NCBI GenBank assembly: GCA_000827205.1 | Contig: KN832567.1 | Coordinates: 844,540-908,539, forward strand | DNA: 64,000 nt | Origin: Plicaturopsis crispa FD-325 SS-3 | Taxonomy: Eukaryota > Basidiomycota > Agaricomycetes > Amylocorticiales > Amylocorticiaceae | Reading direction: 5' to 3' | Shown: positions 45,978 to 57,566 of the stretch, piece after piece | Layout: every line of letters starts with the position of its first letter | Position numbering within the stretch: the stretch's first letter is position 1 | Translations under genes and position numbers: made by a program | The notes under the pieces: generated by a model | Told to the model about the DNA's origin: nothing | The model's database searches: none | Seen by the model: the letters and a program-made list of their open reading frames with translations, nothing else

Positions 45978-46397
45978 TCAAACAAACGCGGGCAGCCACG
46001 AACCAGCATCGTCCAGCAGCTTCTCCACGCGCGCCGTAGCCTCATTCGGCGCAAACTGGTAAGAGGGCGGCACGACCCCGCTCTTGAGGTTCTCCTCGTG
46101 TAGTTCTATGTCGAAGGCTCTTCTCCGGCGATGGGAGCACGCGATGTACTTGTCCCCGGCGAAGGCGCCTTGGAACCCGCACCCTGCCCCGCCGACGGCC
46201 CGGATGGCGCCGTCGAGGATCACGACGATGTTGCCGGAGTGGCGCTCGGTCGGCGTGAGGTCAAAGGGGCCGGGTCCACGGATGGTCGTGGCCCATTTGC
46301 ATGCAGCCTCGCCCGATATGATAAAACCGCCACGCAAGACTTGGACAGTTGTGCGGGATGGTCTGATGGAAGTCGCAACGGTGGTTGTGTTGGACAT
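45978..46397 (-). CDS. Small protein of unknown function
   Basis: A single open frame of 139 codons with stretches that look protein-like: VLRGGFIISGEAACKWA, ERHSGNIVVILDGAIRAV, GFQGAFAGDKYIACS, then a basic patch HRRRR. No signal peptide, TM helix or known domain is visible. It lies directly downstream of the duplicated promoter segment at 46564-46764, in the same orientation, so that copy could drive it. It could also be a fragment of a larger decayed gene; there is no homologue I can recognise. Confidence 0.45.
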   Translation of the reverse strand: MSNTTTVATSIRPSRTTVQVLRGGFIISGEAACKWATTIRGPGPFDLTPTERHSGNIVVILDGAIRAVGGAGCGFQGAFAGDKYIACSHRRRRAFDIELHEENLKSGVVPPSYQFAPNEATARVEKLLDDAGSWLPAFV

Positions 46398-46502
46398 GTT
46401 AGAACGGTGACTACAATGTCCCTGTGTTAGACCGAGGTATACGACAAGAGTCTGCGCTTACGATGGGGCTGACTTGTGGAAAGGACGAGAGAGGTGTAGC
46501 GT

Positions 46503-46530
46503 CGTTGAACGTTGAACGTTGAACGTTGAA
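46503..46530. repeat. 7-bp tandem repeat, four copies
   Basis: CGTTGAA repeated four times without mismatch, between the duplicated promoter segment and the small gene at 45978-46397. Confidence 0.85.
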
Positions 46531-46563
46531 ACCAACCTGGATTCCGAATTCGGAAGTATTTAT

Positions 46564-46764
46564 GGCGGAGGGCGCTTCAGAATCGATTTCCCGGGAATTG
46601 GTATTGTCACAGCAGAGGAGGACGGCGAACCAGAGGAGGAGGAGGATGCCATGAAAAGTCTACGCCATGTTACCATTTACTGTGGAAAGTGGAAAGTTAC
46701 ATGTGCATTGCGGTTAAGTTCGCGGTCGCGCTCAGCGTGCCGGTGGCGTTGTTCGCGTCCTCGC
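46564..46764. repeat. Second copy of the PPP1R37-like promoter and first codons
   Basis: Near-identical to 44903-45105. On the minus strand it retains the start codon (46651) and the first 30 codons, including SILK, and then stops at once, so it encodes at most a 30-residue peptide. It lies upstream of the small minus-strand gene at 45978-46397, as a ready-made promoter would. Confidence 0.88.
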
Positions 46765-47840
46765 GGCTTCTTCTCATCCTTCTCCTCGAACACTCGTCAA
46801 GTTTTGACCGGCGACAACTGCGCTCGAATTGTCGTAGGAAGTAAGTTTGTTCAACGAATTGCACATATTGCCTCTGGTTTGCTAACCTGATACACCATCT
46901 CGAACAGCCGCCGTAGCCGAGTACAACGTGACTACTTACAAGTTACTCGCACCTTGTCGCGCAAGACCTGTTCGTGCCATCATGATTGCATATGAAACGG
47001 TGTCAAGGCTGTCATGCCAGACAAATGTACGTAGCAGCGCGCGCAATGTTGATCTCTTCTACTATAGGCATCTTGTATTGCGTATGATTTTGATGCGAAA
47101 GTCGATGCCACCAACGATGAAGTGGAGGTCCTGCGTAAACATGCATCGCGGAATCTCGATCAAAGTGAGCCGCTGGTCCTGTGTACGACCCCGTATACAG
47201 TTGTCGAGTGCTGTATCTTCCAGGACCCACAGCTTTTCGTCACATAACTGGCACGCCGAGCGCTACGCAAGATTGAATCACTGCGGCTATGTCTTCAAAA
47301 AGACACGCTGTGTATATCAGTGCCCTTTCAAGGTGTCTCTGACTGTTCGCTCAAAGCGCGTGCGTGCGTGCTGCCACTGCGGCGTCGTGCGGCGAAACGG
47401 CGAAACGTCGATCTCACGCGCTTGCTAGCCAATGACCGCCCCGATTAATCAACAGTAAGCTCACGGGTACGAGAGCATATGGACGATGTATCTTCTCTGT
47501 AAGATGATCCCAATTTTTGACCGTTGCGTTTGGGTCCCACACCACATTTTTATGGAAAAACTTGGGTATGTTATGTTTTCGTGCTGCGTCTTACCGTGAG
47601 ATTGCTTACCCGGCGACTTATAGGCTGTATAACTTCCTCCCGGACTCTGCGGCAAAACGCGAGCGTTTGCGCATTCAGAGAAGTGGGAAGATATCACATT
47701 TCCGACAGTACCGGGTTACTGTCGAGAGGGAAATCCATGATATCATCGAACAGAATCAATACGTGGCACGTCGTAGGTATATACAATGTATCTATAGTCA
47801 GTCCGCTGTATTCGTCTACGCTATAGCGAGAGTTGTTTCA

Positions 47841-48644
47841 CTAAAAGACATCCATATACTCCCTACATTTCTCGCGGAGCCTCGCCCACCGCCCTCCATT
47901 CCACTGCCTAATTCTGGCCCACCCGTCGTGGGGCGCCATCCGCTCAATCCAAATGAGCACCGAGCACAACGCGAAATCTGCGTACGTGAGCTCTTGGCCC
48001 ATCACCACCGTCCCGTCTCCACCCGTCCCCGTCCTGTTCTTGTCTAAAATGGTGGCCAAGAAATCGAACTGCTCCTTAACGGCCCACCATGCCTGCTCGC
48101 GCTGTGGACCAGGGGGAAGCCCGCCGGGTTGTTGAGGGTGTCCGCCGCGCATGAGGTGCGATTGACTGCGCGGGGGCAGATTCTGGTGGCTTACGGGAAC
48201 CATTATAGGCAGAAGAGGCTTTGCAAAGACCTCTTGGATGTAGTGAACGAATAATCCTTGGACTGCTCTCGAGCCCTCGGGGAATATGGACCGTGCGGGG
48301 TAGGTGTGTTCGAGGTAGTCGGCGATCGTGTTAGCATCGGATAGCACAATCGGCCGGTGGGGGTCAACAATGACGGGAAGGGCGTAGACTGGTCTGCCGT
48401 CACTTCGAACTGAGCTAGGTGGCGCATTTAATGAGCGCATCGTTCCCTCAACGTCGGGAAACTCGACCCAGACAGTGTGGTACGGTAAGCGCTTGTAGTT
48501 CAGTATAAATCTGTTACGGTGCAAATGAGTCAAAATGGGGGAAAATAATTATACATTCACTCACCGCACACGCCATATATTAGGTGCCCACGGCTGGGGA
48601 GAATGAGACGGTGCGTCGTATAGAGTAATGATGGGTTGAGACAT
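47841..48644 (-). CDS. Glutathione S-transferase, fungal GTE (etherase-related) class
   Basis: Two exons: 48644-48565 and 48510-47841; 249 aa. The thioredoxin-fold N-terminus begins MSQPIITLYDAPSHSP, followed by WAPNIWRVRFILNYKRLPY and VWVEFPDVE. YALPVIVDP (the cis-Pro of the GSH site) and LSDANTIADYLEHTYP follow. The C-terminal helical domain includes ELTYADFALCSVLIWIERM. The pattern T/S-W-x-P-N-xW-K/R-xR-x-LNYK is that of GTE transferases, basidiomycete relatives of bacterial lignin beta-etherases LigE/LigF. Such enzymes conjugate or reduce xenobiotics, and in wood-decay fungi may handle plant phenolics. There is no signal peptide, so it is cytosolic. Confidence 0.88.
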
Positions 48645-51122
48645 GGCCTTGTTGCTTGCCATACTTTCCTTGGAGACCAGGGATTATAAGGGCAGGCTGA
48701 GCGGATAGTTCCGGACCTCCACAGGCTGACTGGTCCTGAGCTGAGAGAGTTCGCCGTCGCTATAACGAGTAAATTATTATGCGTAGAGTCATGGTGACTT
48801 AGGTGGTGCGATTTTACAGCCTCACCTACGGAGATCCTTTCCAGCCGTGAGCGCTTAGATACATCTGTGGCATACAGTTTTGACGTACACACCTCCAAAC
48901 CCCTAGTACAACTCTACGCGGGGACAAAACCATGTCTATGACTACGAGCAAAAGAGTGAGCACCATGTTTCACAGCTTGGGAAGCGGCTCGGCGAATATA
49001 CTTTCCACGTTCGCAAAGAGCAGTCGGCGAGATGTAAATGTCGGGAATCACCTCTAGCCGCCGCGTCTTTCTGGCAACATGCTCTGTGAAGCTGTATAGA
49101 TCGGACGAAAATAAAACCCAAGATTCGAAACGTACCACGACTACCAAATCGGGCCCTAGAGCGCCCTGGTGTTGCACAGCCACTACAACGCCTATACGCG
49201 CAGACTCGAGCGCTGCCGCCCGAATCAAGCCGGCCGCTTTATTCGATCAAAGGGTGGAGGTCTTCCGTGTGTTCCAGGATTTTTTGGACATCAGCGCAGC
49301 CAACGCGGCTCTTGTCTGTAGATCGCTGTTTCGGTAGGTAGCCACTTTGAGAGCGCTCTGTGCCAGTGGCGGCTGTATCCCCGAGTCACCTCACACATGC
49401 TCTATATCCCGCATTGTTCATAACGGCGTCGCAAGCAGATGTGCTATAGACTCACAGCTTGACGGCGATCTTATCACTAGTGCTTGCTCCGACCCGGTTG
49501 CTGAGAGAATTGCCTCACAACGAGCAGGAAGCGATCCTCTCGCGAAGCGGCGATCAGGAGGTTCCATCCTACAGAGAGGGGAATCTGCAAACAAAGTTCA
49601 ACCGATGAGGCAAGACCGAGTCAAGAACTTACAGCGCGCAGAATCTCACTCTGTCTTCCTACAGCGCCGCGAAGCTTTGAAATTGATGCGAAGCATTTAT
49701 CCCCTTAACTTGGTGGTATATGGTATACCGCGGCGTGATGGTGGCGGTGCATAATGATGAAAACAATAGGCCTGTGCAGAATAGAAAAGTGCGGAAATCC
49801 CTCAGCGGCGGGCGCTTATTGGGTCCACGCAGAAGCGCATGAAGCGCCCACGTATGCTGATACATTGTCGGCTGGATGGAAAAAATCCGTAAGTGCATAA
49901 TTGCACGGACACTCACTGAGAAAGCAAGGATTCGATGCGCACTATAGTTGCAGGTATAAGCATCCGGTCGTATCCATGCTAAGGCTCGACGTCTGTGGGG
50001 GCTATACATAAGTAATTCTTACGCAACTCGGTCGAAAGAAAGGATACCGTCAAGAATGCCAGCAGTCAGCGACTGTACCAACTGAGTCGTAGACGGGCGC
50101 TTGATGAGCGGCCACTGATCGAAAACTGGGTGTATTTGCAGCGCATGGTTCAGATCCGCGCAAGGTAGTCTAACCAAGAGGGCGTACACGAAGTGGTTAG
50201 CCGAAGCGTGCGGGACCGAAGCTCGAGATGCTGGGTGCTCACCCTTTTCTCCTTGCTATTACTCCATAAGAAGACAGTAATAGAGAATGGATTGTCGAAT
50301 GAGTGCGCGAAAAGCTGCTGCGGATGAAACTTTAAAGTGTCTCAGGAGACACGCACTGATTCACCCCAATCTCCGAAGCGCGTGTCCTGTATACGACAAG
50401 CTAGGCCACTGTCGCACCTAGCCAGCAGAGTAAGTCCACCAGCGACAATAAACACCATAAATAGTCGATCGACGGTGCGTCCCAAATCAGAAAGGAAGTG
50501 CTACTTCCAGCGCTCTATGCACAGCAAGAGTCAATGATACGGGCGATCGACATCTGAGAGGACTCACAGTACGCGACTGTATCCGGAGACTCTAACGTGG
50601 CGCCTATTCTGTTACTTGGGACGCTCAGTCGAATGCGATCAGCGGAGAGGAACATTGGAGGAGGAAGCGCCATTGTGATGCAAGATCCGGACTGGGATGT
50701 CTTGCTGCTTTCGGTAGAGATGCCTAGAGAACTTGGTGTGTTGATTCAATGGAAACGCGAAACTAGATTCCCTTGCTGTGCTCAGAGCCATGAAAAAAAT
50801 AGGGAGCGCCCGCAGTGGGCAAAATCTTTACGTATACATTATTTCTGGAAGAAAAGAATGGTCTCAGTTTAGGAGCTGGCATAGGAGACGAGGAACGCGC
50901 ACCAGTATCTACGATTACGCGGCTCCGTTCAGAGTCATATATGGGCGCTCGGGGTGGGCAGTGAAGATAGTTTGTAAATTAATATTGGCATCCGGAGCAA
51001 TTTTTCGATGCTCTAGGAGTACCTGAGAAGACGAAGAATAGTTAGAACAGGCGACACTAAAATATGAAGCACGCGGAGCAAGGTACTCACCCGGATAAGA
51101 TGGCGAACAACGAGCCTACGTA
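48645..51122. other. Gene-poor stretch, about 2.5 kb, possible decayed gene
   Basis: No complete gene. On the minus strand, 50250-50019 is open for about 75 codons and reads like protein (NHFVYALLVRLPCADLN, HALQIHPVFDQWPLIK, ending ILSFDRVA and stop). Upstream of it, around 50345-50250, another open block reads FAHSFDNPFSITVFLW. I could not join them into a gene or name a family. On the plus strand, 49248-49337 reads VFRVFQDFLDISAANAALVC, faintly F-box-like. These are probably remnants. Confidence 0.35.
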
Positions 51123-52562
51123 TCATAGTACACGCAGGACTGCCGGTAGGTCGCCAGGTGGATAAAGACTCGCAAGAAAATCATCGTAGTCGGAGACGTG
51201 GGACCAAGGATGATCGGAATCAACCAGGAGTTGCCTGACAGCATCGGGATTTACGCCACGAGGTAAAGCAGGTTTCCAGACTGGTGCGTCGCGGCGGCCT
51301 TGCGGATCAATGCGCCATTCGATCAAGTCAGAAAGCTGGATGTGAACAGCGTTCGGAAAAGTTGTGAAAAGCTTGTCGACACATGTTTTCTGCCGCCTGA
51401 GTTCGATGTTGAACCCATGCGATATGCCATGGTCAAAAGAGATACTGTGAAGCGATTCGCTTGTCGGCCAATCACATCGGCCCTTGAAATACGCGATCTA
51501 GATGGGATGTTAGAAGGTCGACCTGTCAGGGAATGCAAGAGGTTTACTGACGCTGTACAGGAGAACACTTGGTGGTACGTGCACGCGCAACAATTTGATC
51601 GAGTGCCTCTGCAAGACACTGGGTACACAACAAGCGAAACATTCCACCTCTTCTACGCTAGGAGGCCATTCATTGGTAGCTCTGTGCGCGGCGCTGTGGA
51701 AGAAAGCGATTTTTTTGAGCGAAGGGTAGTTACGAAGAACGCCCATGGAGACGAAGTCGCTTGCTTCAGTGCTGAATTTGAGGTCCTCGAGGGCAATAGA
51801 TTGGCAGCGCTTTTCGAGAAGTGCAGGAGGGAAATGCTCTGTGTGGAGTTTACGAAGGGACTGTGTGCAGGCAGCATCACCAAGGTCACACACCAACGAA
51901 GTATCGAGTCTAGAGCTCGTAATGTCGAGTGAAACCAGTTCCTTGAAGAGCTTTTTCGGCAGTGTGCCAATAGTCACATTAGTGCATCTCGTAAGGGTCA
52001 GGTGTTTGAGCCTCTTGATCATTGATATAGCCTTGAAGTGGATGGGCTGCATCATGACGTGCGAGAAATGTAGCGTTTCCAGGTTGTCGAAGCGGGTAAT
52101 GGCGCGCAGATGCAGGCTCGTGAAGGCGTCGAAGACCTCCTTCAGCAGCTTAGAGTCGTTCGACCAGTTCCTGAACGTGCACTTCTTGACGAAAGGCGCA
52201 AGCGTCCCGGCTTGTTTCGTGCCCTTCAGGAGGGCCCGCGAGAACGGCGCATGGCTCGGTTCGTCTTTGGAATTGCCCTTGAATTCGCCGTCGTATATCA
52301 AGGACTTGAATGCGCGGGGCAGGCACATGGCGGAGAAGAACCTGCAGACGAGCGCGAGTTTGCACATCGTGGCCTTGTATTCGGCGGCGGAAATGTCTTC
52401 GGACGGTTCGAGATAGTCAAATATTTCGAAGTATATCTCGTTGGGTATATTGGGGAGAACATGTATCCCGGCTCGTCGGAGGGGGGCTGAAGACCATGGG
52501 TACTCAGTACTGAGGCCCTTGGCATTTTGAAAAGACAACTTACTTGTCCATTTGATCGCCAT
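51123..52562 (-). CDS. F-box-like protein
   Basis: Two exons: 52562-51552 and 51482-51123; 456 aa. The F-box-like core is VLPNIPNEIYFEIFDYLEP with KLALVCRFFSAMCLPRAFKSL near residues 35-85. LRR-like segments follow (LETLHFSHVMM, LKHLTLTRCTNV, LVSLDITSSRLD). The intron donor is GTCAGT at 51551; splicing joins a second exon whose frame reads LSDLIEWRIDPQGRRD and ends AVLRVL. Without splicing the frame stops 13 codons later. It is an SCF-type adaptor by family inference. It is not closely similar to the F-box protein at 11207-13063. Confidence 0.75.
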
Positions 52563-53321
52563 GCTATCTACGAGTCGAGCAGCAGGTTATTGTTTAACAA
52601 AAATCCGTCCCTTCCAAGTATGCGCGAGGTCTACGTTAGGTCGTGTATGAGAACAAGTAGTAGATATAACTCACAATACCGGATCCAAGACTGCACACCG
52701 AACGCGACAAAGAAACCGTTGCCCTCCAAGCAGTATCCCACCAGCGGGTAGCGCACGAACACCTCAATCCTCCGACGAGTGTATCCTGTTTCAGCTCCAC
52801 GTCGCGCTCCCGTCAACTCCGAGTTTCGCGACAAGACCTTCACAGTCCCAAATCGAAGGTAAATTCTGACGTATTTGGTGCGGTTGCTCTGGCTGGTCGT
52901 TGCAAAAGGTAGACGGTCGTTGAGAGGTGTCGAGCAGATGGCGCGGACGCTGCACCAGTCCGGTCTGAGTCCGGTAGAAAGCAAGAGAACAAAAACGTCG
53001 ACGTTGGAGACAAACAAGAAACAAGTTATTTCGCGCGGAGTAAACGCGGACAATGCAGCTCTGTAATGAAACTCGCGTGGCTACCCCGCCACCGGCCCTC
53101 CTCCGCCTCCCGTGTTCCCCAAAACTGTGCTATCTATTTTATCTGATACAAACACGATACATCGAAATCGAACGAAACAGCAACACAACATTGAGTTCAA
53201 AATTTATTGCCATGAATACAGGTCATACAAAAGACTTTCTTCATTACTTCTCCATCCATCCGTCAACGAGTCATTCTACATAGATCTACAATGAGAGCGG
53301 ACGGCCATATGCAGTCAGCGT
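52563..53321. other. Intergenic, about 760 bp
   Basis: Divergent to neither neighbour (both are minus). It carries the F-box promoter and the 3' side of transaldolase. A 140-codon minus-strand frame (52631-53053) contains FVRYPLVGYCLEGNGFFVAFG, which looks protein-like, but I cannot support it as a gene. Confidence 0.4.
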
Positions 53322-54628
53322 TCAGGCAGAAAGCTTCTCCTTGAGGAGCTTCTTGAGCGTCTCGCCATCCTCAGCGAACTTCTTGATGCCCTCGTGGAGC
53401 TTGTCGAACGCCATCGAGTCCTGGAGGAGTGCCCACCGGAACTCGGGCTCATTATCGACGAAGGTCACCTTGGCGATAGGGGCGTCTTTCGCAGCTACGG
53501 ACATTTACTCAGCATGGGCGCTGACAGAAGAGAGGCGTAACGTACCGAACTGCGCGTCGAGCTTCTTGGGCACAGGATCCGTGGATTTTTTGAGCTCCTC
53601 GAGGAGAGCAGGGGCGATGGTAAGGAAGTCGACACCTGCGAGCGCTTTGATCTCGCCCACCTAGAGTGATGTTAGTAGATGAAATGAGGCCGAAATGAAT
53701 ACACGCACGTTACGGAAACTAGCGCCCATGACGATGGTCTTGTAGCCGTGCTGCTTGTAGTAGTTGAAGATCTTCTTCACGGACTGGACACCAGGGTCCT
53801 CATCGCCCTCGTATGTCTTTCCTGTGCTCTTCTTGTACCAGTCGAGGATACGGCCGACGAACGGCGAGATCAGGGTGACGCCCGCCTCGGCGCAGGCAAC
53901 AGCCTGGCCGAAACCGAACAGGAGCGTCAGGTTGCAGTGGATGCCGTCGTCGCGCTCGAGCTCGCGTGCAGCCTGGATACCCTCCCATGTCGAGGCGATC
54001 TTGATCAGGATGCGCTCCTTCTTGATGCCAACCGACTCGTACAGCGCGATGAGCTCCTTGGCCTATCGATCGATTGCATCATCGGTTAGCCGCTTCTTCG
54101 TGCTACGCGCGGTGTGGAGACTCGCCTTCGCCTTGGTCGCTTCCTTGTCGAAGGACAAACGTGCATCGACTTCAGTGGAGACACGGCCGGGGATGATCGC
54201 GAGGATCTCCTTGCCGAATTCAACGAGCTGTGCGCGCATCAGCGAGCTGGACGGCATAGACAGCTAATCGAAACCACATACCAGCCTGTCAATGGCGGCG
54301 TTTGCCTGGGCGTCGATGTCGCCACCCTTGCTCTTGCCGTGCTTGATGGCAGCGTCGATGAGTCGGGCGTAACCGGGCTTGTTCGCCGCTGCGAGAATCA
54401 GCGACGGGTTCGTCGTCGCATCCTGCCGTCAATGTCAGTATCTTCATTCCGTCTCATGCGTGCCATGAGACAAACCTGAGGCTTGTAAACGTCGATCGCT
54501 GTGCGGATGAGTTTTGATTAGATTTAGATCGTTCAAGAGCGAATATGGGCAGGCGTACACTCGAAGTCACCAGAGTCAGATACGACAACGGTGCCGGTTT
54601 GTTTAAGCAGGTCGAGGGAGGTCGTCAT
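53322..54628 (-). CDS. TAL1: Transaldolase
   Basis: Seven exons: 54628-54559, 54498-54476, 54422-54282, 54227-54126, 54062-53709, 53660-53546, 53494-53322; 325 aa, the normal length. Motifs: [56 protein letters not shown] with Schiff-base Lys133, [32 protein letters not shown] and [19 protein letters not shown]. The enzyme moves a dihydroxyacetone unit between sugar phosphates (sedoheptulose-7-P and glyceraldehyde-3-P to erythrose-4-P and fructose-6-P) in the cytosolic pentose phosphate pathway. The fourth intron appears to use a GC donor (GCGAGT at 54125); a GT donor three bases on would break the frame. Confidence 0.96.
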
Positions 54629-56125
54629 TTTGTGATGTTGGTGTAGGGGATGGGTGAGTGGTGGTGGTAGCGGATGAAGGGGAGAAATGACAAACGATGA
54701 ACTTTGAACCTCTTGCGACCGCCGGTGACTTCATCCACGTTCGGCCCGTTAACTCCGTCGCGGCTGCATTTCCTTTTTCCGCTCAGCCACATCGTTTTCC
54801 ATGAGCGCCAAGCAGCTCGCACATAACACAATGTTCTACATCAGGTCTGGCGAAGGTCTAGCATGCAAGGAATTACCCAGGCAGTAATGGAATACCTACG
54901 ACAGGGTACTACCCGTGCAACAGCGTACAGGATCCCCAAGCGTCTCCACGATCGTGGATACGTGCCTTGATCTGTGCGGAATAAACGTTGCCTACCGTCC
55001 TGCCTGCTCCAATCGAACATATTCTCTCGCGACATGGGCATTGAGCAGGAAAGGGCAGGAAGAATGAAAGTTGCTCGATTTGCATGCCCGGAACGCCTGC
55101 TTATCCCAGCGACACCGCTGACAGCCGGATTCGACGTCACGTTCTTGCTCAGAACGCATGTGTCGGTCAAACAAGACAAGCTGTTGGGGAAACTGGTGAC
55201 TCACCTGGGGGCTAAGTAGTTGGCATAGCTGTCATCAATGATATTTACGAGCAGTTCTTTAGGATGCAAAAGCGCGTGAAATGGTCAGTAGGCTGCACAC
55301 AATCGAAATCGCGACGATCTACACAGACAGAATATCATAGTAGTCAGTCATCGCAGATCATTTAAACGAGTACACACTGACACGCACCAAGATCAGCTAC
55401 ATAGGACAGCACTTGTCAAACGAGAAAAGATTGAAGCTCATAGTTGCGGAAAATGCAGACGATACGAGGCTAAGACTGGAACGCGATTTCTCAAGGCGAG
55501 AAACATATCAAATTCGAGGCTTTGGCACTCGCATTTGAGGTACTTGTCACCAGGTGGTAGCAGGACCAGTATAGTAGCAAAGTATGGACGACAAGAAAGA
55601 AGGTGGAAGACTCACAAGATTGGGACCTCCGAGTAATGGTCTGACTCTGTATAATTGTTGCGTACAAGACGGATCCCCCAGTGTTGGTTGAGGTATATGA
55701 GTTGACTCCGTGCAGAGTTGAGAAGCAAAATAACTCAGCAAGAAAGGCGGACGCTACATGCGAGCGAGCGCTTGGTGTTTCTTCGACGTATTCCTCCAGT
55801 ATTCCTCAATACCCCATAATCCGCGCGCACCTAAATTTATTATGCGGGGACTGCACGTGCACTGAACTCGTGCTAAGTACTTACTGCGGTCTGTCACTAG
55901 TGAAGGCAAAGAGCCTCGGAACTGCATGTGGGTCGACGACATTAGATGGACTAGGCTTGTTGAATAAATCGATGCAGCACTCACTTCCAAGGCCATGGAT
56001 CTGGGTGTGGAGATGTGTAATCGGAATCGGACTGGGAGTGGGTCGATGCTTCAAATGCCATCTCGAATGCCGGTCAAACAGCACTCCTCGTTATTTTCCT
56101 TCACCAGAAACCATCTCTTGGCGCG
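54629..56125. other. Intergenic, about 1.5 kb
   Basis: Divergent promoters of transaldolase (minus) and SDR copy 4 (plus), plus about 1 kb in between with no recognisable feature. Confidence 0.4.
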
Positions 56126-57007
56126 ATGGCTACCACACCGGACAAGCTCGCTGGGAAAAAAATCGTCGTGATTGGGGGATCGTCAGGTTAGTGTCTCTCG
56201 ATGAAGGGATTGGTTGCGCACTCACTGTGATTTGATAGGCATAGGATTCGGTGTAGCGAAAGCGGCGTACGCCCTGGGCGCTCACGTCACGATCTCGTCT
56301 TCGAACATTCAGAAGATTGAGGCCGCCGTCGGGCGTGCGAGCAGCGTGCCGTCGAGTGGTGGTACCGTGCAGGGCGTTCAGCTGCAAGGCCTCGACGAAG
56401 CTAGTCTGAGCGCACTCTTCACTAAGGTTGGAAAATTTGATCACCTCATATACACTGCCGCAGGTTCGCACTTGCCTCTTCCCTCCCATAACAGCCTAAT
56501 GACGGTGATTGATTGGTTGAATCCGCGGTCACAGATTGGGGATCATTGCCCAACCTTTTCGAAACGCCTGTGGAAAAGATGAAAGACCTCTTCAACGTCC
56601 GATTTTGGGGCGCCATCGCCGCTGTGAAGACTGCACACCCGTTCTTGAGCCAGAGCGGTAGCATCACCCTGACGGGCGGCAGCGTCGTGACGCGCCCGCC
56701 CAAAGGCTTCGGCATCACGGTGTCCTGTTCCGGTGCCCTCGAGACACTGACACGTGGCCTGGCCGTGGATCTCGCGCCCATCCGCGTCAACGTCGTGGAA
56801 GCTGGTGCGATCCGCACAGAGATGTGGGATAACATGCCAGATGGTGTGCTAGAGAAACTTGCCGGGGAATGGGCCAACAAGTCGCTGGTGAAGCGGATGG
56901 GTGAGGTGGAGGATACTACGGAGACGTATCTTTATTTGATGAAGGCGGATTTTGTGACGGGGACGAACGCGGTTGTTGACGGAGGGAGTTTGCTGTATAC
57001 CGCTTAG
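56126..57007 (+). CDS. Atypical short-chain dehydrogenase (SDR), dispersed copy 4
   Basis: Three exons: 56126-56186, 56239-56463, 56535-57007; 252 aa. It begins MATTPDKLAGKKIVVIGGSS, with GIGFGVAKAAYALGAH, FDHLIYTAAG, GSITLTGGSVVTRPPK and GFGITVSCSGALETL (no YxxxK). It ends VVDGGSLLYTA. First exon length (61 nt) and both intron positions equal those of the tandem copies at 31-35 kb, about 21 kb away, but it is on the opposite strand. The last exon is six bases longer than in the others. Confidence 0.88.
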
Positions 57008-57566
57008 GTCTTGTATTCGATGCAGTGGTACACGCTGAAACATGGAATTTTACAGAAAAAGATCGGAGGGAAGTATGTTATGCAACCCGCGCAAGCCTTA
57101 AAAGCGTCCCCGGGCCAGTAAATGAGATATGTACTCGTCAGATTTTGCGCAGGATCCGAGCATTTGAAAAGCTCACGGATTTCGGTTTGTACAAGAGGGC
57201 CGTGAAGGCGCTACTATTACAGAGAGAAAATATGCAGTATTCTGGGATAGTCACTAGTCGGTAGGTACTAATGAAAACGAAGTATAAACACTCACGTCGT
57301 ACTGAGCATGCACCGCGAAGAATCAAGACGAAATCGAGATAGAGACAAAAGTGGACTCGGGGACAAGGCAGAGCATTTCAGCATATATGTCTCGGGAAAG
57401 CGGTACCCTAGACTAAGCTAGCTGTTGAGCTATGCTGCATACGAGACGGAGTTAGTACTCGCCAACGTCACAATTCGAAATACGCACCGACATAGTACGA
57501 CTGAGGGGGAGGAACCCATCCCAGCCGTCCTTGTTACGCAATGGGCTATTCTTCAACTCGATTGCA
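57008..57566. other. Intergenic between convergent genes
   Basis: About 560 bp between SDR copy 4 (plus) and the DUF6534 gene (minus); nothing recognised. Confidence 0.4.

Larger units (their letters stand above)
46398..47840. other. Intergenic, about 1.4 kb, with traces of coding sequence
   Basis: Contains the duplicated promoter segment and a 7-bp repeat. On the plus strand, open stretches separated by plausible splice sites run from about 46920 to 47240. The first exon-like block ends before a GTACGT at 47032; the next begins after TATAG at 47068 and reads ASCIAYDFDAKVDATN, then DEVEVLRKHASRNLDQ. It reads like protein but I cannot identify a family or find a full gene. Confidence 0.4.
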
